Assembly: GCA_032622095.1 (NCBI GenBank)
Contig: CP136069.1
Location: forward strand, 122,010,126 to 122,074,125
Direction: 5' to 3'
DNA from: Siphonodentalium dalli
Taxonomy: Eukaryota; Mollusca; Scaphopoda; Gadilida; Siphonodentaliidae
Length of the DNA: 64,000 nucleotides
This document shows positions 24,326 through 35,496 of the stretch, in pieces. The position numbers and the translations under genes are program-made. The notes under the pieces were generated by a model, which saw nothing but the letters and a program-made list of their open reading frames with translations, was not told the DNA's origin and did no database searches. Each line of letters begins with the position of its first letter. The stretch's first letter is position 1.

Positions 24326-24796
24326 ATAATGCAAGGGTGGTGGAAGCATGCAATTAAGGTCAAGGGACATAACGTATAGAAGTGCACTTTCGGACAATAA
24401 ACTAGTCTGGACCCATTCATGCAAGTACCCCCCCCCCCCCAACACACACCGGTGCCCGCCCCTCGTGCTCCACCGTCACCGTCCATGATAATGACAGTAC
24501 ACAGCACATCAGTCGTATATATATCCATTATTTGATGAACGATTAAAGAAAGATCAATTATTTGTTAAAAGATTCTTGTCCGTACTCGTTTACTTCCCGG
24601 CTGTATAATATTATGTACTACAGAAATTATCGATGCGGGTACTGTCTGATCTATATTTAATTTAATGAGTCCGCCATTCATCCTGCACTCTTCGCATCCA
24701 TATTATTTTGATCACAACGCTACCACCCACTAAGACTCGTCGTGTAAACGGCGTTTTTCGAAACTTAGCCGGGATATTTGAGCAGCAGACATCAAC
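24326..24796 (+). promoter_or_regulatory. Upstream region and 5' UTR of SCaMC first exon a
   Basis: This is single-copy-looking DNA directly upstream of the 24797 start. A poly-C run lies at about 24427-24438. No unambiguous TATA box was identified. The transcription start is unknown. Confidence 0.4.
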
Positions 24797-24961
24797 ATGG
24801 ATGATAAGTCCACCAAGCTTAAGGGTGTGTCGCCCGAGGAAAGAGCGAGGATTACGGAGCTTTTCAATAAATTGGATAAAAACAAAGATGGGAATATTGA
24901 CATCGACGAGCTAGGTGAAGCTTTGAAGAAGAGACACATAGAAGCAGGCGATTACACAGAG
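24797..24961 (+). CDS. SCaMC: SCaMC first coding exon a (EF-hand 1, version a)
   Basis: This exon codes 55 residues starting at an ATG in good context (atcaacATGG). It carries the motif ARITELFNKLDKNKDG followed by NIDIDELGEAL. The EF-hand loop DKNKDGNIDIDE has every canonical ligand position, including Glu at position 12, so it should bind calcium. It ends after GAG at 24961 with donor GTAAGC, phase 0, which fits the acceptor at 49268. The C-terminal end of the exon (KKRHIEAGDYTE) differs from the alternative exon at 31413, so the two isoforms would differ in the linker between EF-hands 1 and 2. No mitochondrial presequence is expected or seen. Confidence 0.93.
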
Positions 24962-25957
24962 GTAAGCTCTTATGCTGTTAGATCCTGTTACAACTTCTGA
25001 AGCTTGACTCCATGTTGTGGTGCATGTTCCGTTATGTGCATCTTAAGCGGGATAATATATGCAATGAATTCACCATTAATACATTTGCATATATAATGTA
25101 TATGCACTTGAGACGGAGCCAGGCGCATTGTCACACACGTGCATAATTATGTGACAGCCAATTGTTGCTCCACTGAGTTCGGGTTCGGCCCTTTGTATTT
25201 ACGTCACCTGGGAAATTGATTGTAGTAACATGTCACGGTAGAAAATAGCCAGAGTCTCTCCACTGGGGACTGTTCCATTCCAAAACAAATGCCAGGAACA
25301 GGAGCAATTATCTGTGTTTCATGTCGTTATTTACCTGAATGATCGACACCAATTTCACCATCAATGTTTACAATGTTGAGTCCTGCTGTCCAGTCAAGGC
25401 CGGTTGGGAGGTGCCGATGGCTATAATTAATGAGCATGATTGCAGACAGCGTGACTCAACTCGCAGTACAGTCCGACACAGAATGAGATCAAGTTAACTC
25501 TGTTGCATAATTATATACTTCTGTCAGGTGAAGGAAGTATTGGTGTAAGATTTACGACGGAATATAACTAGATTTGTAGCACTGGGGTACGAACAGTATG
25601 GTATTTTGACATGTGGTATCTCTGTTTACAGTGGAATAATGCCAATAAAACCGGTCATTCGCTCGCACCTGCCAACCTGTGGAATACAATATAATGCAAT
25701 AGAGAAATAGAACATGTAACGTTATTATAGTCGAGGTATAATTCCGTCTGTCCGTACGTACGTACGTACCTAATTGCAATTCCGGCTTGCAAGCAAGATG
25801 GACTATCGTGAAAATTTGCCACCAACTGCATGTACATCTATATATTCGAACATTCCACCTTATACTGTTGTATAACTCGGCTTTGAATTACAATGTTGTC
25901 ATTTCGGATGGTGATATATAGACCAGTTCGGGAGAAAGGATAACCACATATATTAGA
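24962..25957. other. Intron DNA without recognised features
   Basis: This is part of the intron between alternative first exons. It contains a short (gtac)n run near 25755. Confidence 0.45.
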
Positions 25958-28775
25958 TCACTAGCAGGGTTACCCGGCGTTGCCCAGGTTAATGTATGCT
26001 ATGGATATTTGTTGGGAATAGAGAATGCTCTTGCTTAAAGTGTTATATGTTTTCTCATAAATTGTATATTCAAATAGCATCACAAAACATGATTATTACA
26101 GTCATGGAATATAAGTAGTGGCTCACCTTGTCAATTGTCATTCTGTTTATCGCGATTAATCCGTTCCACCAATAATGAAGTATTTATTTATTTACAACTG
26201 CGTATACATTAGACGTTATAATATGATACATGAACATCATAAACACATTAGTTCGATAAAAGATGATAATTGGATTGAGATGTATCAATCAATCTAGTGG
26301 GTTGGACTAAGATCTCGAGGACACTTGGCTATCATATCTCCATGAAGATACAGATGTTTCAAAGAAATTTCCAGGTGCTCCTCTGTTCATGGTGCTATAT
26401 ATTGGCTAAATATTCTTAGTTTAAACGAAATGTTGCTGCACCTATATATCAGCTACATGTGCCAGGCACAGAGTTGTTTATGTCAGTCGATGAATCTGTT
26501 CTAAAACCCTTGTCAGATGTCAGTATTGGTAGGATCCTGAAAATTCTTGTGCTACTAACTGCATTTTCTTGTATATCAGAAGAAACTATATTTGACTGCA
26601 CACTGTGACCACTATTTTTGAACAGGCCTTCCATATATCTTGACAAATTGTAACTTTTTGTGGAAACTGTATTGAATGGAACAGACTAAATTTTGTTATT
26701 ATATATATGCAATCCTATGACGGTTCGATGTCTCTCAGTTTGCACGAATATATGTATCTCTTCAATAGAATGATAAATATACGTTTAATGCTTCTTCTAG
26801 TTATCTCTTTTTGCTAGCTCATTATGTGAATGCCTTGATTGCCATTCCCATATAAATATGACTGTTAAGAAGATATAATTGTTCAAGTGACTTATGTGGG
26901 TCACCATATGTCGGCATTGTGAAATGTGAACGCCCAACTACTTAAAATGATATGGAGATGGCCTGGTGACTGTATATAACTTATATGTGGATATCGGCGA
27001 ATAGCAATCTTATCAATGATAGTGCATATCCGCTCGCCATCCGTGACGCAAACGACACCAAATGTGATTTAATTCATGGTATATCATTAGAGAAAAACGT
27101 GTATGAATTTGGTGGAATTTGGTTTATTAAATCAATTGTTGATGCAACGCTGACTCGAACAACGCCATATTGCGAAGGTGATTATGTATTCGTTTGGTGG
27201 AAATCAGCGACAAAACTATTTCACCATATTTTTTAAATTTCCCCTCCCACCAACAGCGTCATTTTAGAAAATTTTAACCCGCACCATTATCTTCCTTGTA
27301 AAAAGTTACCCCTCATAGAACGCCTTGGTGCCATCTCGATTGTTTCGCGTGAAGTTATATATAGAACGCACACAGACAGACAAAAAGACAGACAGACAGC
27401 ACGATTTTATTTCTTGTATCATTTGAGAAGAACGTGTCTGAATTTGATGGTAATTGGTACTAAAAATATTTTGTATCAGTTTTGGCGACCCTCCCGTCCC
27501 TATTTCGGACTCAAGCTGCACACACTAAGACTCAGAGATTAGAGATGCATATATATGAAATTGGTGAAAATTGGCGAGTATACAAATTCGTATCAAATTT
27601 AAGGTCCCCATATCTCTCACCCAAAGGGAACCAATTTGGTGTATCTAAACCACACGATAAGATTCCTCATATCACGGAGAAGAATATGTATCAATCTGGT
27701 GGAAATCGGCACTAAACATATAGATATAATTGTTGTGTCCCTCTCATCTCTATACACCACTGACTCGAATGGCCCCACTTGTGACATCCTTAAACCACAC
27801 GATTACACTCCTGATATCATGGAGATGATTGTTTATAAGTTTGGTGATAATCGGCGACAAAACAATTTTTTTTTTATCAAATTTGGTGCCAATCCCTCCC
27901 CTCTCCATCTCTCATCCAAACATGACCACTATGGCGTCTTTAAATCACGATTAGATTCCTCGTATCATGGATAAGAACGTGTATCAATTTGGTGGAAATT
28001 GGCGCTAAAACAATTGTGCATCAATTTTGGTGCCCCTGTCCCTTTCAATGCAACAATGCAATTCAATGCCACATTTGACAGATAAAAGCCACACCATTAG
28101 ACTCCTCATACCATGGGGATGATTTTGAATAAGTGTGGTGGCAATCGGCGACTTACTATCAAATTTAGTGCCCACCCCCTCCCAATCTCTCATCCAAAAA
28201 CAACAATTTGGCGTTGTTAAATCGCACAATTAGATTCCTTGTATCATGAAGAAGAATATATATCAATTTGGTGGAAATCGGTGTTAAAATTAGTTTGATC
28301 AATTTTGGTGGCCCTCTCCCCTTCCGTTCATCCCTGACTCAAACGACGCCACTTTTGACATATTTAAACCACACCGTTGGATTCTTCATATCATGGGGAT
28401 GATTATATGTAAGTTTCGTGGCAATCGGCGACAGAAAAATATATCTGCCCCCCCCCCCCTTCCGGGCACCCCTGACGAGAACGGCGCGGCTTTTGCCATA
28501 TTTAAACCACGCCATTAGATTCCTCATATTATGGGGATGATTATATATAAGTTTGGTGGCAATCGGCGACAAATGTTTTTTCTGCCCCTCCCCATTTTCT
28601 GCCCCTGACAACAACGGCGTCACTTTAGAAAATTCTAACCCCGACCATTATCTTTCTCGTAAAAAGCTACTCCTAGTAGACCCCTTTGGCATCATCTAGA
28701 TGGCCCCTGTGAATTTCTATAGAACACAGACAGACAGACAGACAGACAGACATTCGCAAATATAGATATAGATAT
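25958..28775 (+). mobile_element. Possible repeat element with an ACCCGGCGTTGCCC head and an (acag)n tail
   Basis: The start ctagcagggttacccggcgt followed by tgcccagg resembles a head sequence common in invertebrate interspersed repeats. A (gacagaca)n tract at 28728-28750 is a plausible tail. Between them lie AT-rich DNA and the 142-bp tandem array. Treating it as one unit is inference. Confidence 0.4.
27050..28680 (+). repeat. About 142-bp tandem repeat with an alternating A/B (285-bp) structure
   Basis: Cores with 'tcctcatatcatgg(a/g)' recur near 27672, 27812, 27958, 28101, 28238, 28385 and 28522. Type A carries 'aagaatatgtatcaatttgg' and type B carries 'gatgattatatataagtttg' with 'caatcggcgac'. 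The order is A B A B A B B. More decayed units extend left to about 27050, including one near 27420. Confidence 0.8.
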
Positions 28776-28778
28776 ATT

Positions 28779-29190
28779 AGCCCGTAGAGATAATATTCCA
28801 CCAGTACAAAACCTTGAAACTTTTTGAAGTTTTGACAGGGAACCTTTAAATATATAAAGCCGAAAAATAACACGGGGAATATATTTATTTCTTAGAGGAC
28901 TTCACTATATGTGAAGGTCCCATCTCGAAGTGCATGCTTTCCTGTGACCTTTGAGAGCCAATATCGCAATAAACATTCAACTAATTACTCAGGAAAAAAT
29001 CCATAATTGTCAGAAATGCAAAGCAAAATCCCTTACAAAGTCAATTAAATCGTAAAATTTCGAGTTGGGAATAACAAGGAACTATATTCACTGTGTTATT
29101 TTTTCGATTTTATAAGATTCCCTGTCAAAACTTCAAAAAGTTCTCAGGTTTTGTACTGGTGGAATATGATCTCTAATTCTCTATACGGGC
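28779..29190. mobile_element. About 410-bp TIR element
   Basis: The left end has gcccgtagagata and then ttccaccagtacaaaacct, 'actttttgaagttttgacag'. The same series appears inverted at about 29110-29190. The interior is AT-rich and noncoding. The target duplication is uncertain, possibly TTA. Confidence 0.7.
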
Positions 29191-29514
29191 GTTAGCCATA
29201 GTAGAAATTTATGGCATGATCTACATGTAGACCATATATACCGTATACTATACGTGTTGTGTCCATTCTTTCTAAGCAGAGTTGTGGTCCTTGTTGGATT
29301 TAGATATTTGTGAATTTTCACCCTCTATACAGACAATTTGCATTGTAAGTCCGGGACACTGCCATGCAGCAGGTTGTGTCTATTTCAGTCGAGTTTTTTT
29401 CTTTAAAAAAAAACACGCGACTGATGAGTTGACGAGGGGTCCCGTTAGTGGTCGAGAGGACCCAAAACCTCTATAACTTAGCTGTTTACTAGTATTGGTG
29501 GAATTTGACAATTT

Positions 29515-29645
29515 TAGGTGTGTGAGTTTATCCACATGTCCCCAGAACTAAACTTGAACCCACACCAATAATACTTAATCTATGTGATTAAGTATTATTG
29601 GGGTGGGGTAATTTTTTTGTCCTGGGGACGTGTGTGTTTATCTCC
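29515..29645. repeat. Imperfect hairpin
   Basis: The sequence accaataatacttaatc is followed by its inverse gattaagtattattggg. Outer parts (gtgagtttatccacatg / catg..agataaac) also pair, giving arms of about 60 bases. Confidence 0.65.
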
Positions 29646-30104
29646 ATGTGCGACAATCGCACACATCAATCACTTTCTTATCAGAGGTATATGGAACTTA
29701 CTCTATTCAGGCATATAGCTATTATATGGTAATTATCTCGATAACGTGAACTTATACATCAACCGACTCCATTCATATTTTGGTATATATGGATCTTTCA
29801 CGACAATATCTCGATCTATAGTTAGAAAAACAGATTTGGGGAAAAAACTGAGATATTTGGATATATGACCCTTATAGTTTGTCTATTTACTTTAGCAATT
29901 TGTAGACCGTAAGCACGATAACTTCAACAAACGTCAACCGATTCCTATTCCTCAACAATATCTCGAAACAAAAGCCAACCAACTTTTCTGACAAATTCAA
30001 CAAAACGCGTCTAATATTAGTTTTACTTCGGGCAATTCAGTTAAGATATGAAGCTATTCTTGTGGGATTACATATATAGAGATAGAATATCTAATGAGTC
30101 ACTA

Positions 30105-30215
30105 ATTATATATACGAAATTTATTAACGAGTGCACTAAATTCGATTCGAGCCGAGCTTTAGCGATCGAGGCTTGAATCGAATTTAGTGCCCCATGTTAA
30201 TAAATTTCGTTTAGA
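30105..30215. repeat. Hairpin around a 'cactaaattcgattc' arm, with a half copy at 30625-30670
   Basis: The arms read acgaaatttattaac..gcactaaattcgattcgagc and inverted. The half copy at 30625-30670 carries the arm plus the loop (cctcgatcgctaaagctcga). Confidence 0.7.
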
Positions 30216-30670
30216 ATTGCGACGAATTTGAAATCCATTTTATTACACAATCACATTTCAGCCAGAAAAAATTATCTCGAAACGTCTGGGGTTAAACAAA
30301 TTAATATTGATTTCCTTATCACAACCAAAGAAAAAATATTGTGGACATTTAAAATATAGGCCTAAATGACCATTAATTTTTTATTTATTTAGATTCTAAT
30401 ACCCATAGCCTACCCACCCCCGCGACATGAGGCGCCTATTCAGAGCTAGAGACAATGCAGGTAATACAAACATAATTTTTAAATTATTAATAAATTTAAC
30501 TAATAATTCGGGACCCCTCGTCAAATCATCAGTCGCGTGGTTTTTTACTAAAAAAAACTCGATTGAAATGGACACAACCTGCTGCATGGCAGAGTTCCGG
30601 ACTTACAATGCAAAATATAACATGGGCCACTAAATTCGATTCAAGCCTCGATCGCTAAAGCTCGACTCAT

Positions 30671-31412
30671 GTCTTTGAATGTTGAGTTGTTGACAACATT
30701 GTTCAAGTTCAACTACACTTACCACCCAGGTTTATCTCACAGTCAACACTAAATAACCCAACACAAATTGAATATCATAATTCAAGGGGGTGCAGTTGGA
30801 ATTCCCGAAAGTGGACACCCCCCCACCCAACGGAAACCCTCCAGCCACGGCTATGTACGTCCATGCATGTTTGTATCCATACAGTCTGGGTGAACGTCGA
30901 CTCTATATTTGAAATTGTAATGAATATTTAGGTATGAGTTTACTCAGACTGGTATCCATAGTACTACCATAGATGCCCCCCCCCCCTCCCCCCTCATAGA
31001 TTCCTTCATCTATGGTACTCCTATTTTTAGTCTATGCTACTACCAATGTCTACCATGGACTATAAATAACTATATTTATAGTCCATGATATTACTCTACT
31101 GGACATCGAATGTAAAAGGATGATACAACACTTATTTTTTCATAATTTCTCGAACGCTACAGCTTGGAGATTTTTCATTCGTAAATTAGTTTTGCCATAA
31201 AAACTGCCCGATCGGGTGTCTTGTCGATGATGAAATACATCCGTTCCACGAAATAATTTTTAACCAATCAGAACGGAGTGTCGGAGTTACTGCTCTCTGT
31301 CTATTAATGACTCCTCGAATTTTCGAAACATGATTTTTCAGTGTTATCTGTGATAAAAACTCAATAACATGAAGTCAAATGAACCTTTAAACCAATTATT
31401 TAGTGGTCAACA
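30671..31412 (+). promoter_or_regulatory. Upstream region of SCaMC first exon b
   Basis: Noncoding DNA precedes the start at 31413. A CCAAT box (accaatcagaacgg) lies at about 31263. A short upstream ORF (ATG at 31369, 15 codons) ends in TGA overlapping the main ATG, if the transcript begins upstream of it. Confidence 0.4.
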
Positions 31413-31583
31413 ATGACAGAGAAGAAACCTAAACATGGGTATATTCTTTCGGAAGATGAAGAGAGGAGAATTACCGATTTATTCAATAAACTTGACGTGA
31501 ACAAGGATGGGACGATCGATATTCACGATTTGACACAATCCCTGGGCGATTTGGGTGTGCCTCAAGTCCCTGGTCACGCCAAG
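31413..31583 (+). CDS. SCaMC: SCaMC alternative first coding exon b (EF-hand 1, version b)
   Basis: This exon codes 57 residues from ATG to a GTAGGA donor after AAG at 31583, phase 0. It carries RRITDLFNKLDVNKDG followed by TIDIHDLTQSL and LGVPQVPGHAK. The loop DVNKDGTIDIHD has Asp rather than Glu at position 12, a change that usually lowers calcium affinity or shifts selectivity. The residues after the loop resemble the NLGIP linker of vertebrate SCaMCs more than exon a does. Both exons can join the acceptor at 49268 in frame. A weak AG at 31402-31403 would also allow it to be a cassette exon after exon a (W-S-T then the Met), giving a protein with two EF-hand 1 copies, but it lacks a good pyrimidine tract. 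Confidence 0.92.
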
Positions 31584-31826
31584 GTAGGAAATCGAATTCA
31601 CAGTCATTATCATTGTAATTTAATTTGATTTGAATACGAAAAATATTTACATTGTTGCTTTATCTTCATATAAAAGTGAAGTTTTTGAAGGTCATCTAAA
31701 TTGAAATGGACTGAAAATTTAATTTAATTTGATCACAGTTACTGAGTTAGTGACTTCTTCTTCTTCCGCATAAGGCAAATCTCTTTTGAGAGTGTTTAAA
31801 GCCTGGCGCATGCATGATAAAAACAG

Positions 31827-32735
31827 TTAAAATGTGTATATACAGTTAAAAACAGCTCCGGAGTTACTTATTCTTTTTCTTGTCAGTGGTGAATGGCTGA
31901 ATGCTGGGTGGCTGGCCGCCAGCTTGTCCAACTCCACTCTGAAGCTCTTTGTGTCAAATTCTGGTGTGCAGGTTCCCTCTGAGAGTTTGTTCCACTGTCT
32001 GGTGGTGCGTGGAAAAAACGACTGGTGGTATATGTCGATCCCAGTGGTGCTTTGGTATAATTTGTGTTTGCCCCGTGTCCTTTCATCGCCTTGCCTGATG
32101 TACGAGTCTGGGTTGATGTCGACCGTTTTATCTCTAATTTTTCTGAGCATCATGAGGCGGTCTTTCGATCTTCTGTGGTGGAGAGATTCCCAATGCAGGC
32201 CCCCTAGCATGTCTGTCATTGCTGGTGTTCTGGACCAATAATTGCTGGTGGTGAATCGGGCGGCTCTGCGTTGGACTCGTTCTAGTTGAGTGACCAATCT
32301 CTCTGTGTGTGGGTCCCAAACCGTGGAGGCATACTCTAGTATAGGTCTGACCATGGCTGAATATGCTGCTGCCTTAACATCTTTCCTACAGCCTCGCATA
32401 TTTCTTCTGAGGAATCCGAGCGACCGCTGTGCCTTGGATGTTATAAGGTCAACGTGAGGTCCCCATCGCAGTTGGTTATTGATCACTACTCCCAGATACT
32501 TGCTGTTTGTTACTGTTTCCAGAGTGTGACCAACTGACCATGCAATTTGTAGTCTGTTAAGATGGGACGTTTTTTGTTGGTATAGGTGCAGTTAGGAAGA
32601 TCGTTGATGAAAACTAGGAAAAGCAGTGGTCCTAGCAGAGTGCCCTGGGGCACGCCGGAGATTACAGCTGCTGTTGTAGAGGTGTGGCCTTCGAGTTTAC
32701 TCAACTTACTGGACATAAAGTCCCAAAAATAAGGT
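31827..32735 (-). pseudogene. LINE 3' fragment with an internal deletion of the catalytic box
   Basis: On the minus strand the fragment starts with [14 protein letters not shown] and [20 protein letters not shown]. It jumps from NDLPNCT straight to [14 protein letters not shown], skipping the segment that should hold the FADD box and about 70-100 residues. A small insertion then shifts frame near 32540. After that comes SKYLGVVINNQLRWG, LGFLRRNMRGC, MVRPILEYASTVWDPH and the usual LINE C-terminus (RRAARFTTSNYW, FFPRTTRQWNKLSE). It cannot be active. It is a different LINE type from that at the left edge. It lies in the intron, antisense to SCaMC. Confidence 0.88.
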
Positions 32736-32769
32736 TTTAATAGAATTTATAAACTAATATAGAGTGGTT

Positions 32770-32820
32770 CTGTGTGACGTCACGAATCCCAGCATGCACT
32801 GCGGGCGCCATGTTGGAGGT
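32770..32820 (+). promoter_or_regulatory. Cluster of CRE, ZNF143-like and YY1-like sites
   Basis: TGACGTCA lies at 32775-32782, AATCCCAGCATGCACTGCGG at 32785-32804 (close to the ZNF143/Staf consensus) and GGGCGCCATGTTGG at 32803-32816 (close to YY1). This is the typical make-up of a housekeeping core promoter. No gene that I recognise follows on either strand. It may belong to a transposon. Confidence 0.5.
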
Positions 32821-32999
32821 AACAACGAATATAAACAAACACACGTGTGTGCGGAGTTCATTATAATCAAGTGTCTGTCTTTCGTGTATCATGCCTCTCA
32901 ATTGTTTTGTTATTAATGTTAATCGTTGTGCGCACATATAAAATTACAAACTAAAAATTCGAAATAGTTTTAGTCCCGATCGATGATGTGTTATGAATA

Positions 33000-33474
33000 C
33001 AGTCCTGGGAATTAAGGAAAATTTGCCTAGGCAATATATTTGCCTAGGTGAAAGAAATCGGCCTAGGCAAAAACAGGTTTTACCTAGGAAATTTTGCAAC
33101 AATATTGCCATCTCAAATCCATATGATTCAATAATAACCTGAATTGCTTAGTTATTTGGCGGAACATTATTTCCAGGCCATTACTCAACATATAATTATG
33201 TACAATTCCACAAATCATCTCCAAAATAAGTGTCCTTATAATGGGTAGCTAATTAATGGCCCAGTGCCATAGAAACAATTGTAGAACAATATATGTAATG
33301 GGTTATTTAATGAAATCATTTTGGCTAAAGAGGTTCTATTTCTGATATACCCAAATCAATTTTAGTAACCCAATGAACTTGTTTTACCTAGGAAATATAA
33401 TTGCCTAGGCAAACCGATTTTGCCTCTGCTTTTACCTAGGCATTGCCTATTGCCTAGGCTAATTCCCAGGGCTG
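33000..33474. mobile_element. 475-bp TIR element with eight CCTAGG sites and a 6-bp target duplication
   Basis: The ends are CAGTCCTGGGAATTA and, inverted, CAGCCCTGGGAATTA. TGAATA flanks both sides (32994-32999 and 33475-33480). Four CCTAGG motifs (mostly as gcctaggc or acctaggaaat) lie in each subterminal region. The interior is AT-rich and noncoding. The CAG..CTG ends fit hAT-like elements, but the 6-bp duplication is short for classical hATs. Confidence 0.8.
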
Positions 33475-35496
33475 TGAATATTAATTACGCCGCGAGTACT
33501 TTTTATGTGAAGTGTTCGTTCGTTATATATGTACATGCATCTTCTATAACACCGTGGTGATATTGACTTCAAATTTCTGCTATTCAAACTTTAAACATGC
33601 ATATTTAGAGAATTATACAAGTAGTTCCGTATAAGTAGGGCCTACATCTACGTGTATACATGTCACATAGAAAGGATAGATGCCATGCTAACCTGTATAG
33701 TGTATGATCTTCTGCGAACGTTTAACTTAATTGAAGTTAATCCGTTTGAGAATCTAAAGCTTCCTCCACATGGCTGCGACAATACACACATGTAAATGGG
33801 AATCAACAAGTTTTCCAAGAGAATGACAAGAAATTTAACACATTGCACGTGATTCGCGCTGTGTACATGCAATCTTCGTCGAACGAGTTCACTTTGTGCT
33901 ATTGTAACCACATGACAAGTAACTGACTCCATCATCGGCGTTTTTCTTTCATGTACTTAATGATGGCCGAATAAGATGTGGAATTAAAAAAAAAACACTA
34001 TTTGATAATCCTTTGCATCCGGTCGCAAAGTTGTTGACACCTTTAATGTGACTCAGCCAAGTTACGGGGAAAGGTTATGTATATCGTTATATTTATTTTT
34101 GCCAACTTTAAATTTGATGCCCGAGGGTGTACTGTTTGACAAATGAGAGATTATAGATTAATTACGACATGTACACCTCCGGTCGGCTTCAAGTTATTTC
34201 ATCAAGGTGGGAGCTATAAATCAGCACTGTTCCAATATTAGATGGTCTAATCTATATTGAAGTTATATAATGGCATTTGTTACGCACTAAATTTTATTCA
34301 CACGTAAGCATCAATCTTGGTTATCGGAAATGGCAAAAAATCGCTCTTGTTTTGTTGCTCTATTTCGTTTTTATTGTTATCAAACGATTGTCACTTTTAC
34401 AAGATGCTTCTACACACACATAGCCATCTTGCTTGAAAACATCGGAAAGAAGCTATATTAATTGTCGTGTTACATGCATATATACAGCGTTTTAAAACGC
34501 ACATACATGTATGCCTAAATGCAACACCGGGGAGCTCATTTGTTTCGATAATACATGGACTACATTATCATTCATTGAAAACTAATTAGGTAAGCCTGTA
34601 ATAATTTTATTTCAAGACATAACCGTGATTAACACGAATGTAATGGTGTATGTATGGATCTGTAACGTTTGGCGACAGTTCCGAGTCTGCACTCCATTCC
34701 TTTTAATAAATATCGCACCCCTATAGTAAGTTTATCTAACATTTCGATGTATTCTTTTAGAACTGTTGTTCATGATTATTAATAGCATTGGCAAATATTG
34801 CAACTAATTCCGTCGAAGCCATAACGAGACGTTTTAAAAGTAGCTTTCTTAAAGGAATACGGTCCTGAAAAAACAATATTATTTTCTTTCAACATACCGA
34901 TAATATATATAAAAAATGTCCATTGGGCGCATATAATCTAATATTCGGCCGCCAATCGTTATTTTTATAACGATTAAAAAAAATTCCGAAGTTACCCGAA
35001 GATTTTGTTGTAGACGAAGTCACGTGATCATCAGCCCGATCACGTGATTGTCACATGTAAACAGAAGCATAGCACGTGATCAATCACATGGTAACTCATT
35101 GACAACGCATAGATATGCGACGGCGGTATTTTAAGTTTGCATGTAGTCGATCGCGGCCTTTGAAGATTGTCGCGTTATCACACTGCGAATGCAAAACTTC
35201 GCCGAAAACATCGCCTTTCTCGTAATTAAATGTTTTTATCATGTTATTATTACTATTATTATATGTATGGCGATGTGTTGTTACTATAAAGCCATGCCCG
35301 TATATTATTCAGTTTTGCGCGCATTTATCTATATCAACGCGTGCTCGTGTTTATATATATTTTTTCGTTACCGGAATAGTCCAAGTTATATTATATATGC
35401 ATATCAAGATTGCATATATACGCGAAGACTTGCACAGTTATTAGGCAATTGTCATCTCGTAAACATTCCAATTTCCAGATGCCATTAGTCGTGTGT
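33475..35496. other. AT-rich intron DNA; CACGTG cluster
   Basis: No gene is seen. Three CACGTG-containing motifs lie within about 60 bases (35021-35080). Confidence 0.4.

Larger units (their letters stand above)
29331..30615. repeat. Inverted pair of about 110-bp repeats flanking 1.1 kb
   Basis: The left copy (29331-29446) reads tttgcattgtaagtccggga, then 'catgcagcaggttgtgtc', 'cagtcgagttttttt', 'cgcgactgatga' and 'gacgaggggtccc'. The right copy (30506-30615) is its reverse complement with several differences. The interior holds two further hairpins (29515-29645 and 30105-30215) and no coding sequence. Confidence 0.7.

Noticed and set aside
32891-32940. MPLNCFVIN reading just after the promoter-like cluster, THAP-like start
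   Set aside because: Only nine residues fit and the key second Cys is absent; too weak to call.
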